From assembly GCF_000422745.1 (NCBI RefSeq), contig NZ_AUGQ01000010.1, positions 1-64,000 of the forward strand: 64,000 bases of DNA. Reading direction: 5' to 3'. Below the pieces are notes generated by a model. The model made no database searches. It saw only the letters and a program-made list of their open reading frames with translations, and was not told the DNA's origin. This DNA is from Microbacterium gubbeenense DSM 15944. GTDB lineage: Bacteria > Actinomycetota > Actinomycetes > Actinomycetales > Microbacteriaceae. Shown here piece after piece: positions 16,943 through 24,475 of this stretch (position 1 is its first letter; each line of letters opens with the position of its first letter). A program made the translations under genes and the position numbers.

Positions 16943-17781
16943 CAGGCGAACACCTGCTTCTGCGATCCGAGGCCCTCGATGTCGAGCTCGACGACGTCGC
17001 CCGCCGCGAGGTACGGGAACCGGCCCGACAGCGCGACGCCCTGGGGCGTGCCCGTCATGATGACGTCGCCCGGTTCGAGCGCGAGGTGCTGCGAGAGGTG
17101 CCACACGATGTACGGCACGTCGAAGATCAGGTCGGCCGTCGACGAGTCCTGGCGCGGCTCGCCGTTGACGAAGCTGCGCAGGCGCAGGTCGGCGAAGTCG
17201 ACCTCGTCGGGGGTGACGAGCTCGGGGCCGAGGGGCGAGAAGCCCGGGGCCGACTTGCCCTTGCCCCATTGCCCGCCGGACAGCTCGATCTGCCACTCGC
17301 GCTCGGAGAGGTCGTTCGCGATCGTGAAGCCTGCGATGTGATCGAGCGAATCGTCGGTGCTCTCGAGGTAGCTCGCGCGCTTGCCGATGACGATCGCCAG
17401 CTCGACCTCCCAGTCGGTCTTGGCGCTATTGCGGGGAATCTTCACCTCGTCGTAGGGGCCCACGACCGTGTTGGGCGCCTTCATGAACAGTACGAGGTTC
17501 TTCGGCGGCTCGGCGCCCGACTCCGCGGCGTGCGCGGCGTAGTTCATGCCCACGCAGTACACGGCGCTCGGGCGGGTGATCGGCGCACCGTACCGCGCGT
17601 CGGCGGGGTCGACGACCGGAAGGGATCCGGCTTCGATCGCCGCGGAGACGCGCGCCCGGAAGTCCAACTCGAGGAATGCTCCGTCGATGTCGGCCGTGAT
17701 CGGCCTCAGGTCGTAGGTCGTCTCATCGACGACGACAACAGGCTTCTCCGCGCCCGCTGCGCCACGTCGCGCAAATCGCAT
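16942..17781 (-). CDS. FAH-family hydrolase, probable 2,4-diketo-3-deoxy-L-fuconate hydrolase
   Basis: 279-aa fumarylacetoacetate-hydrolase-fold enzyme. Metal ligands Glu125 and Glu127 (DWEVELAIVIG) and Asp157 (TIANDLSEREWQ) are in place, as are the GMNYAAHA motif near 78-85 and the C-terminal GTPQGVAL. It would cleave the diketo acid to pyruvate and L-lactate, the last pathway step. ATG 17781 has GGAGAA 6 nt upstream and is preferred to an ATG five codons earlier. It is co-directional with the lactonase (72-bp gap) and coupled to the SDR downstream. Operator-like sequences lie at 17793-17805 (imperfect) and 17857-17867, suggesting an additional promoter. Confidence 0.87.
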   Translation of the reverse strand: MRFARRGAAGAEKPVVVVDETTYDLRPITADIDGAFLELDFRARVSAAIEAGSLPVVDPADARYGAPITRPSAVYCVGMNYAAHAAESGAEPPKNLVLFMKAPNTVVGPYDEVKIPRNSAKTDWEVELAIVIGKRASYLESTDDSLDHIAGFTIANDLSEREWQIELSGGQWGKGKSAPGFSPLGPELVTPDEVDFADLRLRSFVNGEPRQDSSTADLIFDVPYIVWHLSQHLALEPGDVIMTGTPQGVALSGRFPYLAAGDVVELDIEGLGSQKQVFA

Positions 17782-17852
17782 GGTTTCTCCGAACATCCGA
17801 GGTGTCGAGCCGCTTTGTCGCGGTTCACCCCGAGGTTACCACTCGAACGGCG

Positions 17853-18698
17853 TCAAACATCCGATGTATTGAGGCGATAGAACTCGCGGGCCGTGTCGCC
17901 CGCGAGCCGCGCCCACTCCGCGTCGCTGGAAACGGCGCGCAGCGCGTCGATGGCGCGCGCGAGCGGCACCCCAAACCCCTCGGATCCGGACACCGGCCAG
18001 TCGCCGCCGAACATCGCGCGATCCGCCCCGAACACGTCGAGCGCGACACGATCGAACGTGCCCGCGACCTCGTCGAACGCCTCGCCCGCCTCCGCGGGCA
18101 TGCCGGAGCACTTCACGAACGCGTTCGGCAGCGCCGCGAGATGCTCGATGCCACGGCGCCACGCGGATCCTTGCGCGCCCTCGAGGCCCTCGAGCACGGG
18201 CGGCTTGCCGAGGTGATCCAGCACGATGCGCGTGTCGGGCGCATTCTCGGCGGCCGCGACGAGCGCGTCCAGCTGGTGCCAGCGCACGCACGCATCGAAG
18301 GCGAGGCCGCGCTCGCCGATCTCGCGCAGGTCGGCGGCGAACTCCGGCGACGAGATGAACTCGGAGGGGCCGTTCTGCAGCGACGGCCGCACCCCGACGA
18401 GCAGGCGCGCGTCCTGCAGGTCGTCGAGCTGATGCTCGATATCGCCGCGGGCCATCTCGACGTGGGCCACGATGCCCTCGAGCCCCGGCCAGTCGATGCT
18501 CGCGACCCAGTCGGCCTCGACGCGCGCGAACGAGGCGATCGCGTCGGTCTCGACGAAGATCCACCGATCGATCAGGCCGCCGGCCGTGTCGATGTCGGCC
18601 GGCAGGAACGGCCGATTCAGGACGTCGTTGCCCTCGAGCCAGGGGTGCGGGATCTCCCGCGGATCCCACACGTGCGCATGCGAATCGAGAATCGTCAT
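17853..18698 (-). CDS. Amidohydrolase, probable L-fucono-lactonase
   Basis: 281-aa amidohydrolase_2 family protein. Metal and catalytic motifs: DSHAHVWDP at residues 5-13, LDHLGKP near 165, FGGDWPVSG near 245. Enzymes of this cog3618 group open sugar lactones; with fucose dehydrogenase and fuconate dehydratase adjacent, L-fucono-lactone is the likely substrate (second pathway step). It is transcribed divergently from the cupin gene from a region containing a 21-bp perfect palindrome, and is followed by the hydrolase and SDR genes on the same strand. Confidence 0.85.
   Translation of the reverse strand: MTILDSHAHVWDPREIPHPWLEGNDVLNRPFLPADIDTAGGLIDRWIFVETDAIASFARVEADWVASIDWPGLEGIVAHVEMARGDIEHQLDDLQDARLLVGVRPSLQNGPSEFISSPEFAADLREIGERGLAFDACVRWHQLDALVAAAENAPDTRIVLDHLGKPPVLEGLEGAQGSAWRRGIEHLAALPNAFVKCSGMPAEAGEAFDEVAGTFDRVALDVFGADRAMFGGDWPVSGSEGFGVPLARAIDALRAVSSDAEWARLAGDTAREFYRLNTSDV
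17857..17867. promoter_or_regulatory. FadR/GntR-type operator near the lactonase 3' end
   Basis: ACATCCGATGT, a perfect ANATC-N-GATNT palindrome, overlaps the final codons of the lactonase and lies 76 bp upstream of the FAH hydrolase start. A weaker copy (ACATCCGAGGTGT) is at 17793-17805, just 12 bp from that start. Confidence 0.5.
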
Positions 18699-18734
18699 TC
18701 TTCCGCTCCCTCAGCCGACGTTGGGGAGAGTGTA

Positions 18735-18755
18735 GCGAGAGATCAGATCTCTCGC
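18735..18755. promoter_or_regulatory. 21-bp perfect palindrome in the lactonase/cupin divergent promoter
   Basis: Arms GCGAGAGATC (18735-18744) and GATCTCTCGC (18746-18755) flank one base; the core AGATCAGATCT fits ANATC-N-GATNT. It lies 37 bp before the lactonase start and 31 bp before the cupin start, ideally placed to repress both. The FCD-GntR regulator next door is the likely ligand-responsive binder. Confidence 0.7.
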
Positions 18756-18785
18756 GCGGGTGATCTTTTCGGTTAGCGTGAGGGC

Positions 18786-19181
18786 ATGAGCGAATACAAC
18801 GTGACGACCATCGGCAGCGTCGGCAGCTGGACCGGCAAGCAGTTCATCGAGGGCGACCTCGGGGTGGAGAACGTCGGTATCTCGGTCAACGCCACCGACC
18901 CGGGCGACGAGTCGCCGTTCTGGCACTCGCACGCCCTACTCGAGGAGATCTACGTCGTGCTCGACGGCGAGGGCGAGCTCGCCGTAGGCGACGACGTCGT
19001 GCCGCTCAGCGCCGGCACCGTGGTGCGGGTCGCCCCGGACAGCATGCGGGCGCTGCGGTGCCTGCCGAGCAGCCCCGTCGCGCTCAAGTGGCTCTGCCTG
19101 CGCTCCGGCGCCGACTCCCTTGCGGGCACCGGCAAGGACGCCACGCTCGACAAGGAGAGCCCGTTCCCCTGGAGCGAGTAA
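18786..19181 (+). CDS. Small cupin-domain protein of the fucose locus
   Basis: 131-aa single-domain cupin. Motif 1 is clear: His47, His49 and Glu53 or Glu54 (WHSHALLEEIYVVLDGEG); motif 2 is weaker (PLSAGTVVRVAPDSMRALR), with an Arg/Leu where a metal His is often found. No known step of the oxidative fucose pathway requires a cupin, so the role is open: sugar isomerase or mutarotase-like, or ligand sensing. It shares a divergent operator region with the lactonase and converges on the regulator gene with only 3 bp between stops. Confidence 0.75.
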   Translation: MSEYNVTTIGSVGSWTGKQFIEGDLGVENVGISVNATDPGDESPFWHSHALLEEIYVVLDGEGELAVGDDVVPLSAGTVVRVAPDSMRALRCLPSSPVALKWLCLRSGADSLAGTGKDATLDKESPFPWSE

Positions 19182-19184
19182 GGA

Positions 19185-19859
19185 TCAGGCCTTGGCGGCC
19201 TTCAGCCACTGCTCGATGCCCGCGACGTGCGCGACCATGAGCGCGTTCGCGAGCTGACCGTCGCCGCGGCGCATCGCCTCGACGATGCCGCGGTGCTCGC
19301 CGATCGTGCGCGGGGTGGATCCGGTCTCCGTGATGCCGCGCCACACCCGCGCGCGCACGGTCGGTCCCGAGAGGGAGTCGAGCAGGCCGGTGAGGTACGA
19401 GTTGCCCGTCGAGAGCGCGATGCGCCGGTGGAACTCGATGTCGTGCGACACGAGCGCCTCGATGTCGGGGCCGTCCGGCACATCCTCGAGCATCTGCTCG
19501 AGGTCGGCGATGTCCTGTTCATCGGCCGTGTGCGCGGCGAGTTCGGCGGCGGCGGGCTCGAGCATGCGCCGGACCGCGAAGATCTCCAGGACCGAGTCGT
19601 CCTGGTGCAGGTCGACGACGAAGCTCATCGCCTCGAGCAGCATGCTCGGCTCGAGGCTCGTCACGTAGGTGCCGTCGCCGCGGCGCACGTCGAGCACGCG
19701 GATCACGGCGAGCGCCTTGACCGCCTCGCGCAGGGAACTGCGCGAGAGGCCCAGCGACTCGCTGAGCTCTTTCTCGGGCGGAAGACGATCGCCCGGGGAC
19801 AGGATCCCCGAGACGATCATCTCTTTGATGCCCGCAATCGCCTCGTCGGTAACAGCCAT
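19185..19859 (-). CDS. FadR/FCD-subfamily GntR regulator of the fucose locus
   Basis: 224 aa. Winged helix in residues 1-70 (GDRLPPEKELSESLGLSRSSLREAVKAL), then an all-helical FCD ligand domain with its metal-binding pattern (SHDIEFHRRIALSTGN near 143-158, EHRGIVEAM near 195). FCD regulators typically bind short palindromes and sense sugar acids. A site AGATCAGATGT at 19877-19887 lies 18 bp before its start, suggesting autoregulation, and related sites sit at the fucose promoters. The position within the cluster supports a role as its repressor, relieved by a pathway acid. Confidence 0.87.
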   Translation of the reverse strand: MAVTDEAIAGIKEMIVSGILSPGDRLPPEKELSESLGLSRSSLREAVKALAVIRVLDVRRGDGTYVTSLEPSMLLEAMSFVVDLHQDDSVLEIFAVRRMLEPAAAELAAHTADEQDIADLEQMLEDVPDGPDIEALVSHDIEFHRRIALSTGNSYLTGLLDSLSGPTVRARVWRGITETGSTPRTIGEHRGIVEAMRRGDGQLANALMVAHVAGIEQWLKAAKA

Positions 19860-19876
19860 GCGGCGATTCTAGCGAT

Positions 19877-19887
19877 AGATCAGATGT
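19877..19887. promoter_or_regulatory. FadR/GntR-type operator before the regulator gene
   Basis: AGATCAGATGT fits ANATC-N-GATNT. It overlaps the stop codon of the upstream isomerase gene and lies 18 bp before the regulator ATG. Confidence 0.5.
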
Positions 19888-21514
19888 TTACGTCGCCCAC
19901 GAGATTCACCGTGATGCCGAGGCGATCGAACATCGCTGCCTTTGCGGCGAGCGCCTTGTCGGCGGTCTCGGCGTCGGGCGCGTAGACCATCTGCGCGTGG
20001 TTCGCCTTGTGCCGGGCCATGAACTGGTCGCGGGTCACGCCGTGCAGCGCGATGTGCGCGATCGGCCACTCGGGGTTGGTCGCGTTCTTGCGACGAAGGG
20101 TCTCTTCCTCCGGCAGCTCGACCGCCGTGGCGCGGAAGATGTCGGCCTGCAGCACGCCGTCGGCGATGAACACGCGAGAGAGGACGAGCTCGCCGGGCTT
20201 CGAGACGCCGTTGACTGTCGCGCCGCCGGCGGGGAAGAACACCGGATCCTGACGCCACCCCTCGGCCTTGTCCCAGCCGCCGAGGTGCGATCCGGGAACG
20301 GAGCCCGAGATCTCGTACACCCAGACGAACTGGCCGTCGAAGTCTTCGCCCCACCGCACGTCGTGCAGCGTGTTGTCGGGCACGAGCCCCATGGCGCGCC
20401 ACACGCGATCCGTGATGAGCGCGTCGACGGCGACACCCTCGTCCGCCTCGTTGAAGTGCGGCACGGCGCGGCCGGAGAACAGCTCGCGCGATCCGTCGCG
20501 CGAGAAGGCGGGCGGGCGCTCGGTGGAGTTGAGCAGGCCCTCGGGGAGGTCCGACACGGGAGCGAGATCCTTGAGGCCCTGCTGGTATTGGATGCCGACC
20601 GCGTCGAGCCCGAAGTCGTCGGCGATGCGCAGCGCGGCGATGTACATTTTATACTGCTCGCGCAGCTGGCGCTCGGTGAGATCGGTGGCCTCGTCGGTGC
20701 CGAGCTTGAAGGTCATGCCCTTGTCGGCGAGCCACTCGCCGATCTTCGCGGCCTCGTCGTCCGAGACGGTCTGCATCTCGGCGTAGAGCGCCGACTGGCT
20801 GAGGCGTTCCTTGTAGACGCCGATCTGGTTGAGCAGCTCGTCGTCGAAGATGGCGTTGTACATGCCCATGCAGCCCTCGTCGAAGACGCCGATGATGGCC
20901 TTCTCGCGGAGCAGCTGGTCGCCGAGGGCCTGGCCGAGCGCGCGCTCAGCGCTCTCCGGAAGCTCGGGAAGCGCGCGCACGTGCGACGCGTCGTGGGTGA
21001 TCGTGCCCTGTTCGATCCATTCGCGGATGCCGGCGCGGAACCAGTCGTCGGTGAAGTCGACCGACCACGTCGTGGAGTAGTCGATGCCGGCCTTCGTCAT
21101 GCTGGCGTTGAGGCCCAGGAGCCCGACGAGACCCGGCCAGTCACCAGCGAAGTTCGCGACCGTGAGGATCGGCCCGCGGTGCGTGCGGAGCCCGGCGAGC
21201 ACGTGGTGCGAGTACTGCCAGTTCGCGATCGCGACGATGAGCGGCGCATCCTCGGGGATGTTCTTGAAGACGTCGAGGCCCATGCGCTGGCTCGAGATGA
21301 AGCCGTGTCCCGTGGCGGGGTCGACGTCGAAGCCGCGCACGACGTTCCAGCCGAGATCGGCGACCGCCGCGGTCACGCCGGCCTCGACGCCCTTCTGCGT
21401 CTCCCAGCCGGCCACGTTCGCCGACTCACGGAGGTCGCCGCTGGTGATGAGATAGGCCGTCTTCGGTGCGAGCTCGGGTCGCGCGACGGTCTCCGGCAGT
21501 GCGTATGCAGACAT
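19880..21514 (-). CDS. L-fucose/L-arabinose isomerase-family protein
   Basis: 544 aa from ATG 21514 (MSAYALPETVARPELAP). The sequence has the general features of the fucose/arabinose isomerase family (an N-terminal Rossmann-like region with LIVAIANWQYSHHVLAGL and VANFAGDWPGLVGLLG, a central DEGCMGMYNA, and a C-terminal barrel). It would interconvert an aldose and a ketose using Mn2+. The exact sugar is not clear: the ribokinase two genes upstream would phosphorylate the product, which suggests a phosphorylative route separate from the oxidative fucose pathway. The much longer open frame to 21967 is an antisense-like shadow of LacI and is rejected. A palindromic operator lies 46 bp upstream. 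Confidence 0.75.
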   Translation of the reverse strand: MSAYALPETVARPELAPKTAYLITSGDLRESANVAGWETQKGVEAGVTAAVADLGWNVVRGFDVDPATGHGFISSQRMGLDVFKNIPEDAPLIVAIANWQYSHHVLAGLRTHRGPILTVANFAGDWPGLVGLLGLNASMTKAGIDYSTTWSVDFTDDWFRAGIREWIEQGTITHDASHVRALPELPESAERALGQALGDQLLREKAIIGVFDEGCMGMYNAIFDDELLNQIGVYKERLSQSALYAEMQTVSDDEAAKIGEWLADKGMTFKLGTDEATDLTERQLREQYKMYIAALRIADDFGLDAVGIQYQQGLKDLAPVSDLPEGLLNSTERPPAFSRDGSRELFSGRAVPHFNEADEGVAVDALITDRVWRAMGLVPDNTLHDVRWGEDFDGQFVWVYEISGSVPGSHLGGWDKAEGWRQDPVFFPAGGATVNGVSKPGELVLSRVFIADGVLQADIFRATAVELPEEETLRRKNATNPEWPIAHIALHGVTRDQFMARHKANHAQMVYAPDAETADKALAAKAAMFDRLGITVNLVGDVNI

Positions 21515-21559
21515 GAATCTTCCTCGCCTATGGGGTGTTCGTGGGTCAGATCGGCCTCG

Positions 21560-21575
21560 ATGTAAAGGATTACAT
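21560..21575. promoter_or_regulatory. LacI-type operator upstream of the isomerase gene
   Basis: ATGTAA (21560-21565) and TTACAT (21570-21575) form a perfect inverted repeat with a 4-bp centre. It lies between the LacI stop and the isomerase start. A half-site CGATTACAT recurs just upstream of the LacI gene near 22573-22581, so the adjacent LacI protein is the likely binder. Confidence 0.6.
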
Positions 21576-21611
21576 GACGGACCGTGCGGAGACAACTCCC
21601 GTCGCCGCGAG

Positions 21612-22553
21612 TCAGTCGATGGCTGAGCGCAGCTCGCCGCGCAGAACGACCCGCTCGAGCCCGCCCGCGTCGCCGGCGATGCGCCGCAGCATCCGCTCCG
21701 CGGCCAGCTCGCCCATGCGCCGCGAGGGGAGGTGCACGATCGGCACGGCACGCGGATCCAGTGTCGTGAACGGAAGGGCGCCGATGACGGACACGGCGAC
21801 GTCGCCCGACGAAAGCCCGCGCGCCCCCATCGCCTGAAGGACGCCGACGCCGAGGAGGTTGTTGCCCGCGATGATCCCGCCGGGCCGCTCCGCGCGATCC
21901 AGCAGCTCGAGCGCATGACGGCGGCCGCCCTCGACGCCGAAGTCCGCGTGAATGACCTCGACCGCACCCGCGTCGACGGCCCCTCGGGCGCGTTCGCGCG
22001 CCGTGCCGACGGTCGCGGATCCGGTGAGCATGGCGAGCGGGCCTCGATCCGCGATTGCGTCGGCCGCGAGAAAACCCGCCTCGTAGTTGTCCATCAGGAT
22101 CTCGTCGACGTTCGCGCCGCGCAGCGGGCGGTCGATCGCGACGACGGCGGGGGCGGATCCCGTCGGCGCGGGCGAATCGTCATCGGCCGCGGCGAGGATC
22201 ACGCCGGCCATGTTCGCGCCCGCGGCGACGCGCAGATACTCCGCCTCCCTCGCGTGATCCCCATCGGTGTTGCACAGCACGACGGAGTATCCGGCGGCGC
22301 GCGCCACGTCCTCGACGCCGCGCGCGATCTCGGTGAAATAGGGGTTCGAAACATCAGGAAAGATCAGCGCGATCATCTCGCTGTGCCGGCGGCGCAGCGA
22401 CCTCGCGGTGCGATTCGGCACATACTGCAGCTCCTGCGCAGCCTTCCGCACCGCGCTGACGCGCTCCTCCGACACCACTTGGCCGTTGAAGACGCGCGAA
22501 ACGGTCGCGGTCGACACCCCGGCCAGCTTCGCCACGTCGATGATCGTTGCCAC
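21612..22553 (-). CDS. LacI-family transcriptional regulator
   Basis: 313 aa with an N-terminal HTH (TIIDVAKLAGVSTATVSRVF), hinge helix ending in NRTARSLRRRHS, and a periplasmic-binding-like sensor (IFPDVSNPYFTEIARGVEDVARAAGY). The C-terminal part reads ALPFTTLDPRAVPIVHLPSRRMGELAAERM, typical of the fold. It lies between ribokinase and isomerase genes on the same strand and should control them through the palindrome at 21560-21575. Confidence 0.88.
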   Translation of the reverse strand: MATIIDVAKLAGVSTATVSRVFNGQVVSEERVSAVRKAAQELQYVPNRTARSLRRRHSEMIALIFPDVSNPYFTEIARGVEDVARAAGYSVVLCNTDGDHAREAEYLRVAAGANMAGVILAAADDDSPAPTGSAPAVVAIDRPLRGANVDEILMDNYEAGFLAADAIADRGPLAMLTGSATVGTARERARGAVDAGAVEVIHADFGVEGGRRHALELLDRAERPGGIIAGNNLLGVGVLQAMGARGLSSGDVAVSVIGALPFTTLDPRAVPIVHLPSRRMGELAAERMLRRIAGDAGGLERVVLRGELRSAID

Positions 22554-22595
22554 GGTGCTCAGACTATGGGATCGATTACATCGGCGCGGCGCCGT

Positions 22596-23531
22596 CTACC
22601 CCCGCGCGAGCAGCGCGTCGACCTCTTCCTTCGACGGGATGCTGGGGGCGGCGCCGGCCTTCGTCACGGCCAGGGCGCCGGCCGCCATCGCCCGACGGAT
22701 CGCGTCGTCGCGGGTGAGGCCGGCCGCGAGGCTGGCGGCGAGGCATCCGGCGAACGCGTCGCCCGCCGCAGTCGTGTCGACGACATCGACGCGGATCGGC
22801 TCGAAGAAGACGGCGTCATCAGCCGTCACGGCGACCGCACCATCGCCCGCGAGCGTGATGAGGGCGCAGCCCGTGCCGCGATCCGTGAACCAGCGGCCCG
22901 CCGCGATCGCCTTCTCGCGATCCGTGACCTCGATTCCGGTCAGCAGCCGAGCCTCGGTCTCGTTCGGCGTCACGAAGTCGATGCTCGCCCAGAGACCGTC
23001 GTCGAGGACGTGTGCAGGCGCGGGATCGAGCAGCACCGTGACGCCTGCGCGCTTGGCCCGGTCGACCGCGTACTGGGTGAGGACGAGCGGGGTCTCGAGC
23101 TGGGTGAGCATCACGGCGCAGCGGGATCCGACGGCGTCGAACGCGCGGTCGATGTCGGCCTCGTTGAGCTCACCGTTGGCGCGCGGCACCATGACGATGT
23201 CGTTCTCGCCCGCGGCATCGACACGGATGTGGGCGACACCGGTTCCGACGCCCGCAACCTCGCGCACGAACTCCGTATCGACACCGGCCTCCGCCAGCCC
23301 GGACCACACGATGTCGCGGAATAGATCATCGCCGACACAGCCCACCATGTGCGCGGGCGCCCCGGCTCGCCCCGCGGCGATCGCCTGATTGCCGCCCTTG
23401 CCGCCGAGCATGAGCGAGAACTCATCGCCGACAATCGTCTCGCCGCGCTCGGGAACGCGCTCCGAGAACGTCGTCACATCTACCGAGATGCTGCCGACGA
23501 CGATGACGTCGGTGCGAGGCGATTGCGCCAT
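22596..23531 (-). CDS. rbsK: Ribokinase-family sugar kinase
   Basis: 311-aa PfkB/ribokinase-fold kinase. N-terminal substrate signature DEFSLMLGGKGGNQAIAAGRAGA (GGKGGNQA around 43-50) and C-terminal catalytic signature VVDTTAAGDAFAGCLA with the base Asp near 253; the ribokinase-type NETEA motif is present near 190. It phosphorylates ribose or another pentose/ketose at O5. First gene of the kinase-LacI-isomerase unit, with GGAG 8 nt before its ATG and an inverted repeat GGAAC-N5-GTTCC at 23563-23577 in its promoter region. Confidence 0.85.
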   Translation of the reverse strand: MAQSPRTDVIVVGSISVDVTTFSERVPERGETIVGDEFSLMLGGKGGNQAIAAGRAGAPAHMVGCVGDDLFRDIVWSGLAEAGVDTEFVREVAGVGTGVAHIRVDAAGENDIVMVPRANGELNEADIDRAFDAVGSRCAVMLTQLETPLVLTQYAVDRAKRAGVTVLLDPAPAHVLDDGLWASIDFVTPNETEARLLTGIEVTDREKAIAAGRWFTDRGTGCALITLAGDGAVAVTADDAVFFEPIRVDVVDTTAAGDAFAGCLAASLAAGLTRDDAIRRAMAAGALAVTKAGAAPSIPSKEEVDALLARG

Positions 23532-23562
23532 TGCTCAAGCTCCTATCGAGTTCGCGAGTGTC

Positions 23563-23577
23563 GGAACGATCTGTTCC
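23563..23577. promoter_or_regulatory. Inverted repeat in the ribokinase promoter region
   Basis: GGAAC at 23563-23567 and GTTCC at 23573-23577, separated by 5 bp, lie 31 bp upstream of the kinase start. It does not resemble the ATGTAA-type site before the isomerase, so it may bind another regulator. It is short enough to be coincidence. Confidence 0.35.
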
Positions 23578-23597
23578 ATTATCGAGGGCGAGCGCCG

Positions 23598-24350
23598 CTA
23601 CCCCGCCAGCCGCCGGAACCGGTCGACCTGGCGGCTGCGTCCCGCAGTGCCCGCCTCGGCCTGCACGCTGCCGACCTGCAGGATCGCCCGGGCGAGCACC
23701 GCGGCGGGCTGCGTGCGGCGGGCATGGTCGTCCGCGAGCATCTCGACGAGGGCCTCGACCTCGACCTCCGCGCGCGCGGCGATCGGGAACCACGGCAGCG
23801 CCGAACGCCAGGCCTTGAACGCCACGAGCAGCACCTCGTGCCGCTGCTCGACGTGCGCGCGCTCGTGGGCGATCACGGCGGCGAGCTCGTCCTCATCGAG
23901 GGCGTCGAACAGGCCTTTGGACAGCACGGTGACCGACCCGACGCCTCGGGGCAGGCAGTAGGCGACGGGGGCGCTGTCGTCGAGCACGACCGTGCGCTTA
24001 CGAGTCGGATCGGGCTCGCTCAACAGCAGGAGCAGCTGCAGGTGCCGGCGGCGCTGCCGATCGAAGCGCACCACCGTCACGACCAGATGTGCGATCAGGT
24101 AGAGCGCGAGCGCGGCCGCCGGGATCGCGGACAACCATGGGTGGGCGGGGAAGATCGCGTCGAAGATCAGCCACAGCGCGCCGATCATCGAGAAGCCTCC
24201 GGCGAGCGCGATCAGCTGCCACAGGATCAGGGCGCGTGCCGGCGCGCGGGCGGGCCAGGCGGCCCGCGAGAGCACGATCGGCGCCGGCCAGGCCAGGAAG
24301 ACCGCGACGCACGCCAGCGCGATCGCTGAGCTGAACGCCGGGATACTCAT
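23598..24350 (-). CDS. M56-family membrane metalloprotease (BlaR1-like without sensor domain)
   Basis: 250 aa. Hydrophobic segments around residues 5-30, 40-65 and 72-95 precede a zinc-protease domain with HERAH at 162-166 and a downstream helix VEALVEMLADDHAR supplying further ligands. It ends soon after the protease domain, so it lacks the extracellular penicillin-binding domain of BlaR1/MecR1. In the family the protease inactivates a BlaI-type repressor when signalled through the membrane; the partner BlaI gene is directly upstream. With the pair divergent from cydABDC, a respiratory or redox signal is more likely than a beta-lactam (inference). Confidence 0.82.
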   Translation of the reverse strand: MSIPAFSSAIALACVAVFLAWPAPIVLSRAAWPARAPARALILWQLIALAGGFSMIGALWLIFDAIFPAHPWLSAIPAAALALYLIAHLVVTVVRFDRQRRRHLQLLLLLSEPDPTRKRTVVLDDSAPVAYCLPRGVGSVTVLSKGLFDALDEDELAAVIAHERAHVEQRHEVLLVAFKAWRSALPWFPIAARAEVEVEALVEMLADDHARRTQPAAVLARAILQVGSVQAEAGTAGRSRQVDRFRRLAG

Positions 24351-24370
24351 GCTGTCCAGAGTACGACTCC

Positions 24371-24471
24371 GGTTCTGTCGGAACCTGCGGCACGGACCCT
24401 CAGGTTATGTCGGAGAAGGTGGCCCCACGCGGCCGGAATCGACGCATCGGGGCGGGTGCTCCGACAGAACC
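24371..24471. repeat. Three copies of a 12-mer between blaI and M56 genes
   Basis: GGTTCTGTCGGA at 24371-24382, GGTTATGTCGGA (one change) at 24403-24414, and the reverse complement of the first at 24460-24471. The first copy continues to GGTTC-N5-GAACC, itself an inverted repeat. The copies fill the gap between the BlaI stop and the M56 start, suggesting an internal promoter/operator or an mRNA structure; function unknown. Confidence 0.5.
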
Positions 24472-24475
24472 GCAC

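Noticed and set aside
21515..21967. N-terminal extension of the isomerase gene
   Set aside because: It would cover the LacI operator and the LacI coding end in another frame; the family begins at ATG 21514.
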